From positions 1-19,018 of the forward strand of contig JACVSB010000008.1 of NCBI GenBank assembly GCA_014534155.1: 19,018 nt of DNA, read 5' to 3'. The notes beneath the pieces are model-generated. The model was not told where the DNA came from and searched no databases. It worked only from the letters and a program-made list of their open reading frames with translations. This stretch comes from Thermoleophilia bacterium (lineage in GTDB: Bacteria > Actinomycetota > Thermoleophilia > Gaiellales > Gaiellaceae). Positions within the stretch are counted from its first letter, which is position 1. Each line of letters begins with the position of its first letter. This document shows positions 15,408-19,018 of the stretch, piece after piece. The position numbers and the translations under genes are program-made.

Positions 15408-16115
15408 ATGACTGGACACGTCCCCGGCCCGATCACGATCGTCCCGCTCCTCGGCGTTCCCGAGGTGCGCCCGGGCGACGACCTCGCACGGCTGCTCGGG
15501 GACGCGCTCGAGCGCGCCGGCGGGCTGGCACGCGGCGACGTCGTCGTGGTCGCGCACAAGGTCGTCTCGAAGGCCGAGGGGCGGCTCGAGCGCGCCGAGG
15601 ACGAGCTCGCGGTCGGCCTGCGGGAGGCCCGGGCCGTGCGCCGTCGCCGCGGCGAGTTCGTGATCGCCGAGACGGAGCACGGCTTCGTCTGTGCGAGCGC
15701 GGGCGTCGACCACTCGAACGCGCCGGGGGAGGGCGTGCTCGTCCTCCTCCCGCGCGACCCCGACGCCTCGGCGCGCGCGCTGCGCTCGGCGCTCGGGGCC
15801 AGGTTCGGGAGCACCCCGGGCGTGGTCGTGAGCGACTCCTTCGGGCGGCCCTGGCGGCGCGGGACGACGGACGTCGCCCTCGGCGTGGCGGGGCTCGCGC
15901 CGCTCCTCGACCTGCGCGGCACGACCGACGCGGCCGGGCGGGAGCTTCGCTCCACCCTCGTGGCCGTCGCGGACGAGCTCGCGGGCGCGGCGGAGCTCGT
16001 GATGGGCAAGGCGAGCGCGATCCCCGCCGTCCGGATCCGCGGCTACCCAACCCCCGCGGGAGAGGGCGGCGCTCGCGAGCTCGTCATGCCCCGCGAGCGC
16101 GATCTGTTTCCCTAG
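15408..16115 (+). CDS. cofE: Coenzyme F420-0:L-glutamate ligase (CofE), stand-alone
   Basis: Adds glutamates to F420-0 with GTP to form the poly-glutamylated cofactor. The 235-residue protein matches the ligase domain only: AHKVVSKAEGR at 49-59, HGFVCASAGVDHSN at 91-104, and DSFGRPWRRGTTDVALGVAG at 143-162 with LRGTTDAAGREL at 169-180, all intact. In mycobacterial FbiB this domain is fused to a C-terminal nitroreductase-like domain of about 200 residues that reduces dehydro-F420-0; here the gene stops after the ligase domain and no such domain is found in the window. ATG 15408 has no clear ribosome binding site. It follows npdG by 38 bp on the same strand and is probably the third gene of the cofD operon. 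Confidence 0.95.
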   Translation: MTGHVPGPITIVPLLGVPEVRPGDDLARLLGDALERAGGLARGDVVVVAHKVVSKAEGRLERAEDELAVGLREARAVRRRRGEFVIAETEHGFVCASAGVDHSNAPGEGVLVLLPRDPDASARALRSALGARFGSTPGVVVSDSFGRPWRRGTTDVALGVAGLAPLLDLRGTTDAAGRELRSTLVAVADELAGAAELVMGKASAIPAVRIRGYPTPAGEGGARELVMPRERDLFP

Positions 16116-16121
16116 CGCGGG

Positions 16122-16134
16122 TAGCCTCCGTGCC
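16122..16134 (+). promoter_or_regulatory. Putative -10 box, leaderless start of the DedA gene
   Basis: TAGCCT (16122-16127) lies 7 nt before GTG 16135, which has no Shine-Dalgarno sequence. The gene begins only 19 nt after the cofE stop, so it could also be read from the cofD operon. The -10 assignment rests mainly on the repeated pattern in the window. Confidence 0.35.
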
Positions 16135-16728
16135 GTGCTCGAGTCCCTCACGGAGTACGTCTCCGGGTCGCCCTGGACGTACGCGTTCCTCTTCGCGATC
16201 GCGGCCCTGGACGTCCTCTTCCCGCTCGTTCCGAGCGAGACGTCCGTGATCGCGGCCGGCGTGCTCGCCGCGAACGGCGACCTGATCCTCCTCCTCGTCG
16301 TCGCCGCCGCCGCCGCGGGCGCGCTCCTCGGCGATAACACGGCCTACTGGCTCGGGCGCGCGGTCGGCACGCGCGTCGTCTCCCGCCTCTTCCGCGAGCG
16401 CGGGCAGGAGAGGCTGCGCTGGGCGGAGAAGAACCTCGAGCGAAGGGGCGGCTACCTGATCGTCATCGGCCGCTTCATCCCCGGCGGGCGGACAGCGATC
16501 ACGGTCGGCGCGGGCACGGTCCGCTTCCCCTGGCCGCGCTTCCTCGCCTACGACGCGGCGGCAGCGCTTATCTGGGGCGGCTACGCGGCGCTCCTCGGTT
16601 ACTTCGGCGGGAAGACCTTCGAGGAGAGCCCGCTCAAGGGGCTCGCGCTCGCCTTCGCGATCGCGCTCGCCGTGACGGGGGCGGTCGAGGCCGTCCGCTG
16701 GGCGCGGCGGCGCTTCCAGTCGGCTTAG
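16135..16728 (+). CDS. DedA-family membrane protein
   Basis: A 197-residue inner-membrane protein of the DedA/SNARE-associated (VTT) family, whose members are linked to lipid flipping and membrane homeostasis. Family marks are LFPLVPSETSVIAAG at 28-42 with its conserved Glu35, the small-residue helix around 51-66, GDNTAYWLGRAVG at 66-78, and RFIPGGRTAITVGAG at 113-127, the re-entrant arginine motif. Additional helices lie near 137-158 and 169-187, and the end is basic. GTG 16135 is preceded by a TAnnnT box. It starts 19 nt after cofE; no functional link to F420 is known. Its stop codon overlaps the stop of the opposite gene in TTAG (16725-16728). Confidence 0.93.
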   Translation: MLESLTEYVSGSPWTYAFLFAIAALDVLFPLVPSETSVIAAGVLAANGDLILLLVVAAAAAGALLGDNTAYWLGRAVGTRVVSRLFRERGQERLRWAEKNLERRGGYLIVIGRFIPGGRTAITVGAGTVRFPWPRFLAYDAAAALIWGGYAALLGYFGGKTFEESPLKGLALAFAIALAVTGAVEAVRWARRRFQSA

Positions 16729-18905
16729 CGGGCCGCCGCGTAGGCGGCGAGCGCGTGCGCGAGCGGGGGGAGGAGGCGCCCGCGCTCGCTCGCGAGCGCG
16801 CTCCGGCGGGGCCGCGGGGCGGCGAGGGCGAGCTCCGCCGTCGCCACGGCTTCGAGTCTCCGCGCCGGGACGCCGCACCGTTTCGCGGCGGCGCGCGCCA
16901 GGGCCGCCCACGTCGTCTCGCCCTCGTTCGCGAGGTGCCAGACGCCCGCCTCGCCGTCGATCAAGAGGTCGAGCGTCGCGTCCACGAGGTGGGGGACATA
17001 CGTGGGCGAGACGACGGTGTCGCAGGCGGCCCGGAAGCGCTCGCCCCGCGAGAGGGCGCGCAGGGCGGCCGTCACGAAGTTGTGCTCGTCGCTCGGGCCG
17101 AAGAAGGCGCTCGTGCGGACGACGAGGGCGGAGGGGAGGGTGGCCAGGACGCGGTGCTCGGCCTCGGCCTTCGTCTGCCCGTAGACGTTCAGGGGCGCAG
17201 GCCGATCCCGCTCCACGTACGGGGTGCGCTTGCCTCCGTCGAAGACGAGGTCCGAGGAGAAGGTCGCCAGCCTCGCGCCGGCGTCCCGACAGGCGGCCGC
17301 GAGCACGGAGGGCCCGTCGGCGTTCTCGCGCCGGCACGCCTCCGGCTCCGCCTCGGCGTCGTCGACGCGCACGAAGCCCGCCGCGTTCACGACGGCCCAG
17401 GGGCGAAGCCCGCCCACCGCCGCGGCCGCTGAGACGGGATCGGCGATGTCGAGCTCCTGCCGCGAGAGTAGGCGGTACGGCAGTGCGCGTGCCTCGCACG
17501 CGCGCGCGACCTCCTGTCCCAGCGTTCCCGTCCGCCCGGTGACGAGGAGCGGGCGCGCGCCGCGCCTCACCCGCGGACGCCGCGGCGTTCCTCCCACCGA
17601 CACCGGTTCGTACCAGAGCCGCTCGGGGCGACGCCACCAGCCCGCTCCGGCGGCCGCCGGGTGCCGGAAGCGCCGGCCTCGGGCGAGCGCGCGCGCGAGC
17701 GGGACGAGCGCCGTCGGGCGCGGGTTTCCGGTGGAGACGTCGTACAGACCCGGCTCGTAGCGCCCCTCCCGCGAGGCGACGAGACGATCCCAGCCGACGG
17801 CTCCGAAGACGCTCCAGCAACAGACGGCGCGGATGTCCGCCCCTTCGCCGCGCACCAGCTCGGCCGAGCCCCAGACCTCGCGCAGCCAGCGCAGCTGCTC
17901 CTCGCGCGTGCAGCCGTTGTGCGCCTCCGTCACGGCGACGGGGAGGCGGTAGCGCGCCCAGGCGTCGCGGAGGATCTCCGCGGGCCCGTCGGGCCCCTGC
18001 AGGCGCACGCGCGCGGCGAGGACGTCGGCGTACGCCTGACGCCGGTTGCCGCCGTGGGCCTCGCGCGGGTAGCGCTCGAGGCGCTCGTCGAGGAAGCGCT
18101 CGCTCGAGAGGTAGTGGTTGACCCCGACGATGTCCGGCGGGCACGCGTTCTCGGCGAACCAGGAGAGCTCGTCCTCCGATACGCCTCCGTACTCGCGCAG
18201 CCAGACCGCGACCGCTCCCTCGCGGTCGAGCGTACCGGCGAGGAGATCGAACGTGAGCCACCTGCGCTCGTTCTCGAACCGCGCCTGGTAGGCGAGCCGG
18301 CCGGTCGCGAAGGTCTTGCCCACGTCCTCCGTCTGCACCAGCCGGGCGCCGGGTACGACCTCGCGGATTGCCCGCATCGCGAGGACGACGGCGCGGCACT
18401 GGCCGAGGAGGCTGCTCGCGAACGCCCGCTCGTCGCGCCCGTGCGGGTACCAGTGGCCGTACAGGCCGCTGAAGCGGGCGGTCGTGAGCGGCTCGTTCAC
18501 CGGGGTCCAGTCCTCCACCCAGGGGTAGCGGCCGGCCACGGTGCGCGCGTACTCGGCCAGGAGCTCGGGGAAGGCCGGGTCGACGAGGGACGTCCCGCGA
18601 GGGCCGCTCCCGTGGTGGAGGAGGCCGACGATCGGCCGGAGCGAGAGCTCGCGGACCCGCGTCAGGCGCTCGTCCGCCCAGGACCAGTCGGCGCGGCTCG
18701 GCCCTCGCGGGGCGGTTCGCTCCCAGAGCACGGGAACGCGCATCGCGCGCGCCCCGAGGGCGGCGACGAGGTCGAGGTCGGTCAGGCGGCGGTCATGGCC
18801 GGTCAGGGCGAGCTGGTCGACGAACTCGTCCCGGACGCGGTTCACCGTGCACTCGGCCCCTGCCCAGAGCTCGAGCCCGGACCGCGAGCGTCTCGCTCGC
18901 TCCAT
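16725..18905 (-). CDS. Fusion of a family-1-like glycosidase domain and an RmlD-like dTDP-sugar reductase
   Basis: A 726-residue two-domain protein. Residues about 11-415 resemble glycoside hydrolase family 1/clan A: TPVNEP at 134-139 gives the acid/base Glu138, and VTEAHNG at 325-331 gives the nucleophile Glu327, so the site looks intact. After a basic, tryptophan-containing linker (about 416-450), residues 452-726 form an extended-SDR domain like dTDP-4-dehydrorhamnose reductase: VTGRTGTLGQEV at 455-466 binds NAD(P), SSDLVFDG is at 550-557, and Tyr575/Lys579 in VYGQTK are the catalytic pair. ATG 18905 has a strong site, GGAGGAGGGGG. It overlaps the 3' part of glf, so the pair is probably co-transcribed. 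I infer a role in surface or cell-wall polysaccharide; the combined reaction is unknown. No N-terminal signal peptide is visible, so it is likely cytosolic. Confidence 0.9.
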   Translation of the reverse strand: MERARRSRSGLELWAGAECTVNRVRDEFVDQLALTGHDRRLTDLDLVAALGARAMRVPVLWERTAPRGPSRADWSWADERLTRVRELSLRPIVGLLHHGSGPRGTSLVDPAFPELLAEYARTVAGRYPWVEDWTPVNEPLTTARFSGLYGHWYPHGRDERAFASSLLGQCRAVVLAMRAIREVVPGARLVQTEDVGKTFATGRLAYQARFENERRWLTFDLLAGTLDREGAVAVWLREYGGVSEDELSWFAENACPPDIVGVNHYLSSERFLDERLERYPREAHGGNRRQAYADVLAARVRLQGPDGPAEILRDAWARYRLPVAVTEAHNGCTREEQLRWLREVWGSAELVRGEGADIRAVCCWSVFGAVGWDRLVASREGRYEPGLYDVSTGNPRPTALVPLARALARGRRFRHPAAAGAGWWRRPERLWYEPVSVGGTPRRPRVRRGARPLLVTGRTGTLGQEVARACEARALPYRLLSRQELDIADPVSAAAAVGGLRPWAVVNAAGFVRVDDAEAEPEACRRENADGPSVLAAACRDAGARLATFSSDLVFDGGKRTPYVERDRPAPLNVYGQTKAEAEHRVLATLPSALVVRTSAFFGPSDEHNFVTAALRALSRGERFRAACDTVVSPTYVPHLVDATLDLLIDGEAGVWHLANEGETTWAALARAAAKRCGVPARRLEAVATAELALAAPRPRRSALASERGRLLPPLAHALAAYAAAR

Positions 18906-19018
18906 CCCCCTCCTCCGTCCGCAAGCCTTCGATTCGGTCGTAGACGGCGAGGGCCTGTGCCACGACCTGATCCATGTTGTAGTACTTGTAGGTGGCGAGC
19001 CGCCCCACGAACTCCACC
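18793..19018 (-). CDS. glf: UDP-galactopyranose mutase, C-terminal part (gene runs off the window)
   Basis: Only the last 75 codons lie in the window; the gene continues past its right end. VEFVGRLATYKYYNMDQVVAQALAVYDRI is the conserved C-terminus of UDP-galactopyranose mutase, the flavoenzyme that makes UDP-galactofuranose for cell-wall or surface glycans (only this end is visible, but the block is distinctive). After about residue 30 of the fragment the resemblance stops, and the frame runs on for about 45 more residues of arginine/proline-rich sequence to a TGA at 18793. That tail lies mostly inside the following gene in another frame, a 113-nt overlap. Confidence 0.85.
   Translation of the reverse strand, partial: VEFVGRLATYKYYNMDQVVAQALAVYDRIEGLRTEEGDGASETLAVRARALGRGRVHGEPRPGRVRRPARPDRP
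18906..18916 (-). promoter_or_regulatory. Strong ribosome binding site inside glf for the glycosidase/RmlD fusion
   Basis: On the minus strand GGAGGAGGGGG directly precedes ATG 18905. It lies in the glf coding sequence just after the conserved C-terminus. It decides the start of the downstream gene and shows that the overlap with glf is real. Confidence 0.7.

Noticed and set aside
1..19018. CRISPR array, tRNA, insertion sequence or prophage
   Set aside because: No regularly spaced repeats, no cloverleaf-like sequence with a T-loop, no transposase or integrase motifs and no abrupt change in base composition were found by reading.

Overview
The window is very GC-rich and densely coded, with GTG, ATG and one TTG start, and many genes touching or overlapping. 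A fused FO synthase (FbiC type), a full set of F420 genes, a DUF1707 membrane protein and TAnnnT boxes 6-8 nt before start codons all point to a high-GC actinobacterium. A deep lineage such as Thermoleophilia or Rubrobacteria is my guess, because the F420 ligase is not fused as in mycobacteria. I saw no tRNA, rRNA, CRISPR array, insertion sequence or other mobile element.

Layout. 62-952 (+) is an HMG-CoA lyase. 1219-4809 (-) is a three-gene run: luciferase-like oxidoreductase, agmatinase-family ureohydrolase, CoA-acylating methylmalonate-semialdehyde dehydrogenase. 4895-6299 (+) holds three small membrane proteins (YdjM-like, YdcZ/DUF606, DUF1707). 6323-7564 (-) is an M20 N-carbamoyl amino-acid hydrolase. 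It diverges from an NCS1 permease (7657-9219) and a dihydropyrimidinase/hydantoinase (9300-10715). 10757-16115 is an F420 biosynthesis locus: fbiC and cofC on the minus strand, diverging from cofD, npdG and cofE on the plus strand. 16135-16728 is a DedA membrane protein. 16725-18905 (-) is a glycosidase-like/RmlD-like fusion, and the window ends in the 3' part of glf (UDP-galactopyranose mutase).

How the genes may work together. NCS1 permease, dihydropyrimidinase, N-carbamoyl amino-acid hydrolase and MmsA match import and reductive breakdown of pyrimidines (or hydantoins): ring opening, decarbamoylation, and final oxidation of the semialdehyde to an acyl-CoA. The usual first enzyme (dihydropyrimidine dehydrogenase) and the transaminase are absent from the window. 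A luciferase-like protein of the F420-dependent type sits in the same locus, and the cofactor's biosynthesis genes follow directly. My main hypothesis is that the pathway has an F420-linked redox step; the sequence suggests this but does not prove it. The right end belongs to a separate cell-surface polysaccharide region (galactofuranose and deoxysugar chemistry).

Several transcription units appear to begin with leaderless mRNAs, while others have strong Shine-Dalgarno sites.
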